Assembly (NCBI RefSeq): GCF_001591345.1
Contig: NZ_BCUS01000071.1
Span: 1-32,103, forward strand
Length of the DNA: 32,103 nt
Source of the DNA: Variovorax boronicumulans NBRC 103145
GTDB taxonomy: Bacteria; Pseudomonadota; Gammaproteobacteria; Burkholderiales; Burkholderiaceae_C
Reading direction: 5' to 3'
The notes under the pieces were generated by a model, which was given only the letters and a program-made list of their open reading frames with translations, was not told where the DNA came from and searched no databases. Every line of letters begins with the position of its first letter. The stretch's first letter is position 1. Made by a program: the position numbers and the translations under genes. Below are positions 23,746-31,449 of this stretch, piece by piece.

Positions 23746-24654
23746 ATGAACCTCACCCTGCGCCAGCTGCGCGCCTTCGCCGCCGTGGCCGAAACCGGCA
23801 GCTTCACCACCGCCGCCGGGCAGCTGCACCTCACGCAGTCGGCGCTCAGCGTGCTGGTGCGCGAGCTCGAGCGCGAGATGGGCGTGCAGCTGCTCGACCG
23901 CAACACGCGGCGCGTGCAGCTGTCGGAGGCGGGGCGCGAGTTCCTGCCGTCGGTGCACCGGCTGCTCGGCGACCTCACGAGCGCGGTCGCGGGCGTGACC
24001 GATTTGCGTGACAAGAAGAAAGGGCTGTTGCGGCTCGCAGCGCCGCAGCTCATGGCCTGCACGCTGATGCCGCGCGTGATCGCCGCCTACCGCGAGGCGT
24101 ACCCCGACGTGGACGTGCGCCTGGCCGACACGCTGCCCGAGCACCTGCTGCTGGGCGTGGCGGCCGGCGACGTCGAGCTGGCCGTGGGCCAGGACGTGGC
24201 GGTGGACGCCGCCGCCATCGAGCGCCGCACGCTGTTCCGCGACCGCCACTGGCTGATCTGCCCGCCCGGCCACGCCTTTGCCAAGCGCCGCAAGGTGCGC
24301 TGGCACGAGCTGGGGCCCTACACCTTCATCGCGCCCACGCGCGACTTCCGCCAGCGCGTGCTGCCCGAGCTGGGGGCCGAGGAGCGCGCCTTCCTGATGC
24401 GGCCGGGCACGCAGGAGGTGTCGTACATGACCACCGCGCTGGGCATGGTGGCCTCGGGGCTGGGGCTGACCGTGTGCCCGACCTACTCGGCGTCGCTGGT
24501 GCGCGCGCACGGGCTGCAGATGGTGCGGCTCGAGTCGCCCGACTTCCACCGCGAGGTGTGCGTGTACAGCGCGGCGCGGCGCTCGCTGTCGCCCGCGGCG
24601 GCGAGCTTCGTCGGCATCCTGGAGCAGTTCGCGACCGCGCAGCCGAAGGCCTGA
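23746..24654 (+). CDS. LysR family transcriptional regulator
   Basis: The 302-residue product is a standard LysR-type regulator. The N-terminal winged helix-turn-helix at about residues 1-62 contains LRQLRAFAAVAETGSFTTAA, LTQSALSVLVRELE and GVQLLDRNTRRVQLSEAG. A linker helix leads to a periplasmic-binding-like effector domain from about 90 to 295, with LRLAAPQLMA, LLLGVAAGDVELAVG and GMVASGLGLTVCP. The ATG at 23746 gives the usual family opening (MNLTLRQLRAF). It diverges from the six-gene cluster and is the natural candidate to activate it, probably in response to a pathway compound. The overlapping long frame upstream is not coding. Confidence 0.94.
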   Translation: MNLTLRQLRAFAAVAETGSFTTAAGQLHLTQSALSVLVRELEREMGVQLLDRNTRRVQLSEAGREFLPSVHRLLGDLTSAVAGVTDLRDKKKGLLRLAAPQLMACTLMPRVIAAYREAYPDVDVRLADTLPEHLLLGVAAGDVELAVGQDVAVDAAAIERRTLFRDRHWLICPPGHAFAKRRKVRWHELGPYTFIAPTRDFRQRVLPELGAEERAFLMRPGTQEVSYMTTALGMVASGLGLTVCPTYSASLVRAHGLQMVRLESPDFHREVCVYSAARRSLSPAAASFVGILEQFATAQPKA

Positions 24655-24706
24655 AAAAGCATCACCGCCCCGCAAGAGACGCGCAGGGGCGCCAGAGGGC
24701 GAAAAC

Positions 24707-24712
24707 TACAAT
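24707..24712 (+). promoter_or_regulatory. Candidate minus-10 element for pgk
   Basis: TACAAT lies 34 bases before the pgk ATG, in the context AACTACAATGCGGG, close to the element before yajC. No convincing minus-35 is seen. It implies separate transcription of pgk from the LysR gene. Confidence 0.4.
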
Positions 24713-24746
24713 GCGGGCAGTCCCGTCTTTCACCATCCTCAGACCC

Positions 24747-25940
24747 ATGAACGTCATTCGATTCACCGACCTCTGTGCGCAAGGCAAGGCCGCCGGCCAG
24801 CGCGTCTTCATCCGTGCCGACCTCAACGTGCCGCAAGACGATGCCGGCCGCATCACCGAAGACACGCGCATCCGCGCCTCGGTGCCCTGCATCCAGCTGG
24901 CGCTCGACGCCGGCGCGGCCGTGATGGTCACCTCGCACCTGGGCCGCCCGACCGAAGGCGAGTTCAAGCCCGAAGACTCGCTGGCCCCCGTCGCCCAGCG
25001 CCTGGGCGAGCTGCTCGGCCGTGAAGTGCCGCTGGTGGCCAATTGGGTCGACGGCGTCGACGTCAAACCCGGCCAGGTCGTGCTGCTGGAGAACTGCCGC
25101 GTCAACAAGGGCGAGAAGAAGAACGACGAAGCGCTGGCCCGCAAGCTGGCCGCGCTCACCGACATCTACGTGAACGACGCCTTCGGCACCGCCCACCGCG
25201 CCGAAGCCACCACCTACGGCATCGCCCAGTTCGCCAAGGTGGCCGCGGCCGGCCCGCTGCTGGCGGCCGAGATCGACGCCATCACCAAGGCGCTGGCCCA
25301 GCCCAAGCGCCCGCTGGTCGCCATCGTGGCGGGCTCGAAGGTCAGCACCAAGCTCACCATCCTCAAGAGCCTGTCGGCCAACGTCGATCAGCTGATCGTC
25401 GGTGGCGGCATCGCCAACACCTTCATGCTGGCCGCGGGCCTGAAGATCGGCAAGTCGCTGGCCGAGCCCGACTTGCTCGATCAGGCCAAGGCCGTGATCG
25501 ACGCCATGCGCGCGCGCGGCGCCGACGTGCCGATCCCGGTCGATGTGGTCACGGCCAAGACCTTCGCGGCCGACGCGCCCGCCACCGTCAAGGCCGCCAC
25601 CGACGTGGCCGACGACGACCTGATCCTGGACATCGGCCCGAAGACGGCCGCCATCCTGGCCGCGCAGCTGCGCGAAGCCGGCACCATCGTCTGGAACGGC
25701 CCGGTCGGCGTGTTCGAGTTCGACGCCTTCGCGGGCGGCACGAAGGCCATCGCGCAAGCCATTGCCGAGAGCAGCGCCTTCTCGATCGCCGGCGGCGGCG
25801 ACACCTTGGCGGCCATCGCCAAGTACGGCATCGAAAAGCAGGTCGGTTACATCTCGACCGGCGGCGGTGCCTTCCTCGAGGTGCTGGAGGGCAAGACCCT
25901 GCCGGCCTTCGAGATCCTGGCCAAGCGCGCGGCCGGCTGA
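24747..25940 (+). CDS. pgk: Phosphoglycerate kinase
   Basis: This 397-residue cytoplasmic enzyme transfers phosphate between 1,3-bisphosphoglycerate and ADP in glycolysis. Visible signatures are RADLNVPQDDAGRI near residues 18-31, SHLGRPTEG, VLLENCRVNKGEKKN (where many relatives have RF after EN), YVNDAFGTAHRAEATT, and the C-terminal IVWNGPVGVFEFDAFAGGTKAIA and IAGGGDTLAAIAKYG. Length is normal. The ATG at 24747 opens MNVIRFTDL, as in related enzymes. It is followed by pyk after 105 bases, with a hairpin in the gap, so the two glycolytic genes may be transcribed both together and separately. Confidence 0.97.
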   Translation: MNVIRFTDLCAQGKAAGQRVFIRADLNVPQDDAGRITEDTRIRASVPCIQLALDAGAAVMVTSHLGRPTEGEFKPEDSLAPVAQRLGELLGREVPLVANWVDGVDVKPGQVVLLENCRVNKGEKKNDEALARKLAALTDIYVNDAFGTAHRAEATTYGIAQFAKVAAAGPLLAAEIDAITKALAQPKRPLVAIVAGSKVSTKLTILKSLSANVDQLIVGGGIANTFMLAAGLKIGKSLAEPDLLDQAKAVIDAMRARGADVPIPVDVVTAKTFAADAPATVKAATDVADDDLILDIGPKTAAILAAQLREAGTIVWNGPVGVFEFDAFAGGTKAIAQAIAESSAFSIAGGGDTLAAIAKYGIEKQVGYISTGGGAFLEVLEGKTLPAFEILAKRAAG

Positions 25941-25956
25941 TTCCGGCGGCGGTCCG

Positions 25957-25982
25957 GCCACGGGAGGGAAATCCCCCGTGGC
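25957..25982 (+). terminator. Hairpin between pgk and pyk
   Basis: GCCACGGG pairs with CCCGTGGC around a ten-base loop, 16 bases after the pgk stop. There is no T run, so it may be a weak terminator or an mRNA-end stabiliser rather than a full stop. Confidence 0.4.
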
Positions 25983-26000
25983 GACTGACTTCCGTTCGAC

Positions 26001-26015
26001 ACACAAAGTGTATAC
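26001..26015 (+). promoter_or_regulatory. Palindromic element overlapping the likely pyk promoter
   Basis: ACAC-AAA-GTGT at 26001-26011 is a perfect dyad. It runs into GTATAC at 26010-26015, and TATACA (26011-26016) resembles a minus-10 hexamer. The pyk ATG lies 30 bases further on, preceded by ACGGAGACC as ribosome site. This may be an operator overlapping a promoter; no cognate regulator is evident. Confidence 0.4.
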
Positions 26016-26045
26016 AGTAGCGAATACAAAACGGAGACCCCCTTC

Positions 26046-27494
26046 ATGAGCTCGGACCGCATCCCCCGCCACGCCACCAAGATCGTCGCCACCCTCGGCC
26101 CCGCCTCCAGCACGCCGGAATTGCTGGAACAGATGATCCTGGCCAAGGTCAGCGTGGTGCGGCTGAACTTCAGCCACGGCACGGCGCAGGACCACATCGA
26201 CCGCGCCACCATGGTGCGTGAGGCGGCCCGCAAGGCCGGCCGCGAAGTGGCCATCATGGCCGACCTGCAGGGTCCGAAGATCCGCGTCGGCAAGTTCGCG
26301 CAGGGCAAGATCTGGCTGGAGCCGGGCGCCAAGTTCGTGCTCGACGCCTCGCGCACCGAACTGGGCGACGTCGATGCCGTCGGCCTGGACTACAAGGACC
26401 TGCCGCGCGACGTGAAGCCCGGCGACAAGCTGCTGCTGAACGACGGCCTGATCGTGCTCACGGTCGACGGCGTCAAGGGCGAAGCGGTGCACACCACCGT
26501 CAAGCTGGGCGGCGAGCTGTCGAACAACAAGGGCATCAACAAGCAGGGCGGCGGCCTCACGGCGCCCGCGCTGACGGCCAAGGACATGGAAGACATCAAG
26601 ACCGCGATGAGCTTCCAGGCCGACTACGTGGCCGTGAGCTTCCCCAAGAACGCCACCGACATGGAAATGGCGCGCCAGCTGTGCAACGTGGCGGCCGCCG
26701 AGTACGGCCACAAGCCCGGCATGATCGCCAAGATCGAGCGCGCCGAGGCCATTCCGAAGCTGGAAGAAATCCTGCGCGCCAGCGACGGCATCATGGTCGC
26801 CCGCGGCGACCTGGCCGTGGAAGTGGGCAACGCCGCCGTGCCGGCGCTGCAGAAGAAGATGATCCGCATGGCGCGCGACATGGACAAGGTGGTCATCACC
26901 GCGACCCAGATGATGGAGTCGATGATCACCAACCCCGTGCCCACCCGCGCCGAGGTGAGCGACGTGGCCAACGCCGTGCTCGACGGCACCGACGCCGTGA
27001 TGCTCTCCGCTGAAACCGCCTCGGGCCGCTACCCGCTCGAGACCGTCCAGGAAATGAGCCGCATCTGCGAAGCCGCCGAGGCCGCCGAAGACAAGACGCT
27101 CGACGCCGACTTCAGCGGCAAGACCTACAGCCGCATCGACCAGTCGATCGCGATGGGCGCGCTGTTCACGGCGCACCACCTGGGCGCCAAGGCCATCGTG
27201 GCGCTGACCGAGTCGGGCTCGACCATCCTGTGGATGAGCCGCCACCGCGCGCACATTCCCATGTACGCCCTGACCTCGCGCCTGGCCACGCAGCGCAAGC
27301 TGGCGCTGTACCGCAACGTGCGCCCGCTGCTCATGGATTCGGAAAGCGACCGCGACACCGCGCTGCGCCAGGCCGAGAGCCATCTGAAGAAGCGCGGCAT
27401 CGTGCAAAGCGGCGACGTGTACGCCATCACCTGCGGCGAGCCGATGGGCGCGCCCGGCGGCACCAACATGCTGAAGATCTGCAGAGCGAGCTGA
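26046..27494 (+). CDS. pyk: Pyruvate kinase
   Basis: The 482-residue product is a cytoplasmic pyruvate kinase, which makes pyruvate and ATP from phosphoenolpyruvate. It opens with HATKIVATLGPASS and VVRLNFSHGT, the substrate-binding N-terminal signature. ADLQGPKIRVG follows, then DYVAVSFPKNATDM, MIAKIERAEAIPKLEEIL and IMVARGDLAVEV, and finally TATQMMESMITNPVPTRAEVSDVANAVLDGTDAVMLSAETASG. The C-terminal allosteric domain ends with GDVYAITCGEPMG. Length matches the family. It is downstream of pgk on the same strand and ends at a strong bidirectional terminator. Confidence 0.97.
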   Translation: MSSDRIPRHATKIVATLGPASSTPELLEQMILAKVSVVRLNFSHGTAQDHIDRATMVREAARKAGREVAIMADLQGPKIRVGKFAQGKIWLEPGAKFVLDASRTELGDVDAVGLDYKDLPRDVKPGDKLLLNDGLIVLTVDGVKGEAVHTTVKLGGELSNNKGINKQGGGLTAPALTAKDMEDIKTAMSFQADYVAVSFPKNATDMEMARQLCNVAAAEYGHKPGMIAKIERAEAIPKLEEILRASDGIMVARGDLAVEVGNAAVPALQKKMIRMARDMDKVVITATQMMESMITNPVPTRAEVSDVANAVLDGTDAVMLSAETASGRYPLETVQEMSRICEAAEAAEDKTLDADFSGKTYSRIDQSIAMGALFTAHHLGAKAIVALTESGSTILWMSRHRAHIPMYALTSRLATQRKLALYRNVRPLLMDSESDRDTALRQAESHLKKRGIVQSGDVYAITCGEPMGAPGGTNMLKICRAS

Positions 27495-27516
27495 GTTCGT
27501 TCATTCGCAGCAAAGC

Positions 27517-27542
27517 AAAGGCCGGCACATGCCGGCCTTTTT
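27517..27542. terminator. Bidirectional rho-independent terminator between pyk and acdS
   Basis: AAAGGCCGGCA pairs perfectly with TGCCGGCCTTT around a two-base centre and is followed by TT on the plus strand. The convergent acdS gene ends 16 bases beyond, and the reverse reading also gives a stem followed by T-rich sequence, so it can serve both genes. Confidence 0.9.
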
Positions 27543-27558
27543 CATGGCGCCGTCTGGT

Positions 27559-28575
27559 TCAGCCGTTGCGGAACAGGAAGCTGTAGGCGTTGAGCGCCGG
27601 CACGCCGCCCAGGTGCGCATACAGCACCTTCGAGCCGGCCGGGAATTCGCCCAGCCGCACCTTCTCGATCATCCCGTGCATCGACTTGCCCTCGTACACC
27701 GGGTCGGTCAGCATGCCCTCGAAGCGCGCGCTCAAACGGATCGCCTCCAGCGTGCCTTCGTTCGGCAGCCCGTATTCGGGCCCGCCGAAGCGGCGGTCGA
27801 GCACCACGTCCTTCTCGGTGATGTCGCGGCCCAGCTCGACCAGCTCGGCCGTGTTCTTCGCGATGCGCAGGATCTGCTCGTAGGTCTGCTGCGGCTTGGC
27901 CGAGGCGTCGATGCCGATCACGCGGTCGGCGCGCCCGTCGGCCGCGAAGCCCACCACCATGCCGGCCTGCGTGCTGCCCGTGACCGAGCAGACCACGATG
28001 TAGTCGAACTTGAACCCGAGCTCGGCCTCCTGCTGGCGCACCTCCTCGGCAAAGCCCACGAAGCCCAGGCCGCCGCGCGGGTGCTCCGAGCAGCCCGCCG
28101 GGATCGGGAAGGGCTTGCCGCCGGCCGCGCGCACGTCGGCCATGGCCTGCTCCCAGCTCTGGCGGATGCCGATGTCGAAGCCCGCCGCGTCCAGCCGCAC
28201 GTCGGCGCCGAGGATGCGCGACATCTCGATGTTGCCGACCCGGTCGTACACCGCGTCGGAGTAATTGACCCAGTTCTCCTGCACCAGCACGCACTTCAGG
28301 CCCAGGTGCGCGGCCACGGCGGCCACCTGCCGCGTCTGGTTCGACTGGATGCCGCCGATCGACACCAGCGTGTCGTAGCCGCCTTCGAGCGCCTCGGGAA
28401 TCAGGTACTCCAGCTTGCGCGTCTTGTTGCCGCCGAAGGCCAGGCCGCTGTTGCAGTCCTCGCGCTTGGCGTAGAGATCGACCTTGCCGCCCAGGTGGGC
28501 GCTCAGGCGCTTCAGCGGCTGGATCGGCGTGGGGCCGAAGGTCAGGGCGTGGCGGGGGAATTTCTTCAGGTTCAT
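27559..28575 (-). CDS. acdS: 1-aminocyclopropane-1-carboxylate deaminase
   Basis: This 338-residue PLP enzyme opens the ring of ACC, the plant ethylene precursor, giving 2-oxobutyrate and ammonia. The PLP Lys is residue 51 in GGNKTRK, and IQSNQTRQ holds the nucleophile-region Ser near 78. The residues that separate true ACC deaminases from D-cysteine desulfhydrases fall in the expected places: Tyr294-Glu295 in DPVYEGKSM and Leu322 in AHLGG. Length is exactly that of known AcdS. The start at 28575 gives MNLKKFPRHALTFGPTPI, the family opening; longer frames upstream are not coding. GGAG lies 12 bases before the ATG. It diverges from a Lrp-type gene, as acdS does from acdR in other bacteria. It is cytoplasmic. 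Confidence 0.97.
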   Translation of the reverse strand: MNLKKFPRHALTFGPTPIQPLKRLSAHLGGKVDLYAKREDCNSGLAFGGNKTRKLEYLIPEALEGGYDTLVSIGGIQSNQTRQVAAVAAHLGLKCVLVQENWVNYSDAVYDRVGNIEMSRILGADVRLDAAGFDIGIRQSWEQAMADVRAAGGKPFPIPAGCSEHPRGGLGFVGFAEEVRQQEAELGFKFDYIVVCSVTGSTQAGMVVGFAADGRADRVIGIDASAKPQQTYEQILRIAKNTAELVELGRDITEKDVVLDRRFGGPEYGLPNEGTLEAIRLSARFEGMLTDPVYEGKSMHGMIEKVRLGEFPAGSKVLYAHLGGVPALNAYSFLFRNG

Positions 28576-28720
28576 CGACGCAGCTCCAAAAGCGGTGAGG
28601 GGTTGAAGCTGTCGATCGTAGGAAGAAGGCTTTGCAATGTGCTTGCGAAGTTGGCTGGATTCGTCGCTAAAAAGAAGGCAGGATGGCCATACATAAGGCT
28701 TTTCATCCGGAAAGGAAGCC
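28576..28720. promoter_or_regulatory. Divergent acdS/acdR promoter region
   Basis: The 145-base gap between the two start codons must contain both promoters and, by analogy with known acdS systems, a Lrp/AcdR box. TACATA at 28690-28695 is a possible minus-10 for the rightward gene, and AAAGGAAG at 28711-28718 is its ribosome site. The stretch 28630-28670 is less GC-rich and has a weak dyad CGAA/TTCG (28646-28649 and 28660-28663). I cannot fix an operator. Confidence 0.5.
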
Positions 28721-29206
28721 ATGAGCACAACAAAGTTGCGCACCCCGACGGAGCTCGACCGCACCGACCGCGCCATCCTGCGCGCCCTGCAGCGCGACGC
28801 CTCTGTGTCGAACGTGGCGCTGGCCGCCAAGGTGAACCTCAGTGCGCCGGCCTGCCTGCGGCGGGTCGAGCGGCTGCGGGCCGCGGGCTTCATCAAGGGC
28901 GTGGTCGCCCTGCTGGACCCCGACGCGCTCGAGGTCGGCATGCTCGTGATGATCGGCGTGGTGCTCGACCGCTCCACGCCCGACTCTTTTGCCGATTTCG
29001 AGAAGGCGGCGCAGAAGGTGTCGGGCTGCCTCGAATGCCACGTCGTCACGGGCGAATTCGACTACTTCATGCTCGTGCGCACCCGCGACAACGACAGCTT
29101 CAACCGCCTGCATGCCGAGCAGCTGCTGTACCTGCCGGGCGTGCGGCAGATCCGGACTTTCGTGGTGCTCAAGCAAGTGCTGTCGACCACCCAGTTGCCG
29201 ATCTGA
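28721..29206 (+). CDS. acdR: Lrp family regulator of ACC deaminase (AcdR-like)
   Basis: The 161-residue product is a Lrp/AsnC family regulator. The N-terminal winged helix-turn-helix (residues about 12-60) contains LDRTDRAILRALQRDAS, VALAAKVNLSAPACLRRVERL and AAGFIKGVVALLD. The RAM domain follows, with VSGCLECHVVTGEFDYFMLVR and LYLPGVRQIRTFVVLK. AcdR proteins are known to activate acdS from a divergent position when ACC is present, and this gene has that exact arrangement. The symbol is therefore assigned from context plus family. AAAGGAAG precedes the ATG at good spacing. A short hairpin (29227-29245) follows the stop but lacks a T run. Confidence 0.88.
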   Translation: MSTTKLRTPTELDRTDRAILRALQRDASVSNVALAAKVNLSAPACLRRVERLRAAGFIKGVVALLDPDALEVGMLVMIGVVLDRSTPDSFADFEKAAQKVSGCLECHVVTGEFDYFMLVRTRDNDSFNRLHAEQLLYLPGVRQIRTFVVLKQVLSTTQLPI

Positions 29207-29283
29207 AAAAGTTGAAAAAGAGCTGCGCGCCAGTACCCGTGGCGCCCGGGGTGGCGTCGGCCCTGTCCCACAAGGGGGCTCGG

Positions 29284-29289
29284 TAGAAT
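29284..29289 (+). promoter_or_regulatory. Candidate minus-10 element for fba
   Basis: TAGAAT lies 71 bases before the fba ATG, in the context CGGTAGAATCGGGG. It resembles the elements before yajC and pgk. The minus-35 is not clear. The following leader is C/T-rich and carries ACGAGG as a ribosome site. Confidence 0.4.
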
Positions 29290-29360
29290 CGGGGTAGTTT
29301 TCTCCCGACTTTCCGCCTTCTCTTTTCCCCGTCTTTTTCTATTCCCACGAGGTATTTCCC

Positions 29361-30425
29361 ATGGCACTCGTCTCGATGCGCGAACTGCTGGACCACGCCG
29401 CCGCCAACGGCTACGGCATTCCGGCCTTCAACGTCAACAACCTCGAACAGGTCCAGGCCGTCATGGAGGCCGCCAAGGAAACCGGCGCGCCCGTCATCCT
29501 GCAGGCCAGCGCCGGCGCCCGCAAATACGCGGGTGAAGCCTTCATCAAGCACCTGATCCAGGCCGCCATCGAGCAGTACCCGAACATCCCGCTGGTGATG
29601 CACCAGGACCACGGCCAGAGCCCGGCCATCTGCCAGGGCGCCATCGACCTGGGCTTCTCGTCCGTGATGATGGACGGCTCGCTGCACGAAGACGGCAAGA
29701 CGCCCGCCTCGTTCGACTACAACGTCGACGTGACCCGCAAGGTGGTCGAACTGGCCCACAAGGTCGGCGTCACGGTCGAAGGCGAGCTGGGCTGCCTGGG
29801 CTCGCTCGAAACCGGCATGGCCGGTGAAGAAGACGGCATCGGCGCCGAAGGCGTGCTCGACCACGCGTCGCTGCTCACCGACCCCGAAGAAGCCGCCCAG
29901 TTCGTGAAGGCCACGCAGCTGGACGCACTGGCCATCGCCATCGGCACCAGCCACGGCGCCTACAAGTTCACGCGCAAGCCCACGGGCGACATCCTGTCGA
30001 TCCAGCGCGTGAAGGAAATCCACGCCCGCCTGCCCAACACCCACCTGGTGATGCACGGCTCGTCGTCGGTGCCCCAAGACCTGCTGGAAATCATCCGTAA
30101 ATACGGCGGCAACATGAAGGAAACCTACGGCGTGCCCGTCGAGGAAATCCAGGAAGCCATCAAGTACGGCGTGCGCAAGATCAACATCGACACCGACATC
30201 CGCCTGGCGATGACCGGCGCCGTGCGCAAGTTCCTGGCCGAGAACCCCGAGAAGTTCGACGCCCGCGAGTGGCTCAAGCCCGCGCGCGAAGCCGCCAAGC
30301 AGATCTGCAAGCAGCGCTACATCGAGTTCGGCTGCGAAGGCCAGGGCGCCAAGATCAAGGGCGACACGCTGCAGGTCGTCGCTGCCAAGTACGCCAAGGG
30401 CGACTTGGCGCAGCAAGTCATCTAA
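29361..30425 (+). CDS. fba: Class II fructose-bisphosphate aldolase
   Basis: This 354-residue zinc enzyme interconverts fructose-1,6-bisphosphate and two triose phosphates in glycolysis and gluconeogenesis. Features are GIPAFNVNNLEQ at about residues 19-30, LVMHQDHGQS with zinc-ligand His near 80-83, SVMMDGSLHED, GVTVEGELGCLGSLETG, IAIGTSHGAYKF and LVMHGSSSVP with further zinc His, and INIDTDIRLAMTGAVRKFL. This pattern fits the type B (CbbA-like) subgroup common in betaproteobacteria. Length is typical. It is separated from pyk by the acdS/acdR pair and ends at a strong terminator before purC. Confidence 0.97.
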   Translation: MALVSMRELLDHAAANGYGIPAFNVNNLEQVQAVMEAAKETGAPVILQASAGARKYAGEAFIKHLIQAAIEQYPNIPLVMHQDHGQSPAICQGAIDLGFSSVMMDGSLHEDGKTPASFDYNVDVTRKVVELAHKVGVTVEGELGCLGSLETGMAGEEDGIGAEGVLDHASLLTDPEEAAQFVKATQLDALAIAIGTSHGAYKFTRKPTGDILSIQRVKEIHARLPNTHLVMHGSSSVPQDLLEIIRKYGGNMKETYGVPVEEIQEAIKYGVRKINIDTDIRLAMTGAVRKFLAENPEKFDAREWLKPAREAAKQICKQRYIEFGCEGQGAKIKGDTLQVVAAKYAKGDLAQQVI

Positions 30426-30448
30426 CGAAGACAGACTGCGCGCCGCAG

Positions 30449-30472
30449 GCCACCGCTCGCGGTGGCTTTTTT
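30449..30472 (+). terminator. Rho-independent terminator after fba
   Basis: GCCACCG pairs with CGGTGGC around the stable loop CTCG, followed by six T. It begins 24 bases after the fba stop and precedes purC. Confidence 0.93.
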
Positions 30473-30525
30473 CTGCGCGCACAATCCGCTTTTCCCGTCA
30501 CCGTTTCCCAGCCGAGCATCCGTCC

Positions 30526-31434
30526 ATGACCACCGTTCACACCTCTTCCATCCAGAGCCTGCCCCTGCTTGCGCGCGGCAAGGTGCGCGACAACTACGCC
30601 GTCGGCGAAGACCGCATCCTGATGGTCGCGAGCGACCGGCTCAGCGCCTTCGACGTGATCATGGGCGAGCCTATCCCGGGCAAGGGCGAGATCCTCACCA
30701 AGATGGCGCTGTGGTGGTTCGACCGCCTGGGCGCGCTGTGCCCCAACCACCTGACGGGCGAGGCGCCCGAGAGCGTGGTGCAGCCCGACGAGGTGGCGCA
30801 GGTCACGGGCCGCTCGATGCTGGTCAAGCGCCTGCGTCCGATCCCGGTCGAGGCCGTGGTGCGCGGCTACCTGGCCGGCAGCGGCTGGAAGGAATACCAG
30901 GACAATCGCGCGGTCTGCGGCGTGCCGCTGCCCGAGGGCCTGACCAACGCGAGCAAGCTGCCGCGCCCGATCTTCACGCCCGCCGCCAAGGCCGCGGCCG
31001 GCGAGCACGACGAGAACATCAGCTACGAGCGCGTGGTCGAGGTCGTCGGCCCCAAGCTGGCCCAGCAGATCCGCGAGGTCAGCATCGCCATCTACGAGGC
31101 GGCGGCCCAGATCGCGCTCGCCAAGGGGATGATCATTGCCGACACCAAGTTCGAGTTCGGCCTGGACGAGAACGACACGCTGGTGCTGATGGACGAGGTG
31201 CTCACGCCCGACAGCTCGCGCTACTGGCCGGTCGAGGGCTACGAGGCCGCGCTGGCCGCCGGCACCAACCCGCCGAGCTACGACAAGCAGTTCGTGCGCG
31301 ACTGGCTCGAGGCCACCAAGATCAACGGCAAGCCCTGGGACAAGACGCCCCCGGCGCCGCGCCTGCCGGCCGAAGTCATCGAGAAGACGGCCGCCAAGTA
31401 CCGTGAGGCGCTGGACCGCCTCACCCACGGCTGA
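30526..31434 (+). CDS. purC: Phosphoribosylaminoimidazole-succinocarboxamide synthase (SAICAR synthase)
   Basis: The 302-residue product is the purine-pathway enzyme that joins aspartate to CAIR using ATP. It shows LLARGKVRDNYAV near residues 11-23, MVASDRLSAFDVIMGEPIPGKG and LVKRLRPIPVEAVVRGYLAGSGWKEYQ. GMIIADTKFEFGLDEN and DEVLTPDSSRYWP, the two family signatures, follow. The C-terminal part is longer than in E. coli PurC (237 residues) and matches the roughly 300-residue form of betaproteobacteria and yeast-like enzymes. It lies just after the fba terminator, so its promoter is probably in the short 30473-30525 gap. It is convergent with the META-domain gene, 15 bases away. Confidence 0.97.
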   Translation: MTTVHTSSIQSLPLLARGKVRDNYAVGEDRILMVASDRLSAFDVIMGEPIPGKGEILTKMALWWFDRLGALCPNHLTGEAPESVVQPDEVAQVTGRSMLVKRLRPIPVEAVVRGYLAGSGWKEYQDNRAVCGVPLPEGLTNASKLPRPIFTPAAKAAAGEHDENISYERVVEVVGPKLAQQIREVSIAIYEAAAQIALAKGMIIADTKFEFGLDENDTLVLMDEVLTPDSSRYWPVEGYEAALAAGTNPPSYDKQFVRDWLEATKINGKPWDKTPPAPRLPAEVIEKTAAKYREALDRLTHG

Positions 31435-31449
31435 TCCGGCTTTTCGTTT

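Noticed and set aside
24483..27407. Minus-strand open frame of 974 codons opposite the LysR gene end, pgk and pyk
   Set aside because: It spans three recognised genes with normal motifs; the composition is that of an antisense shadow.
27559..28575. D-cysteine desulfhydrase as an alternative for the PLP enzyme
   Set aside because: Glu295 and Leu322, which mark ACC deaminase, are both present, and the divergent Lrp gene fits acdR.
29207..29283. Possible repeat element or small RNA between acdR and fba
   Set aside because: There is only a six-base-pair hairpin (29227-29245) without a T run, and no second copy in the window.
27529..29286. Plus-strand open frame of 585 codons across acdS and acdR
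   Set aside because: It is antisense to acdS and out of frame with acdR; no motif is visible.
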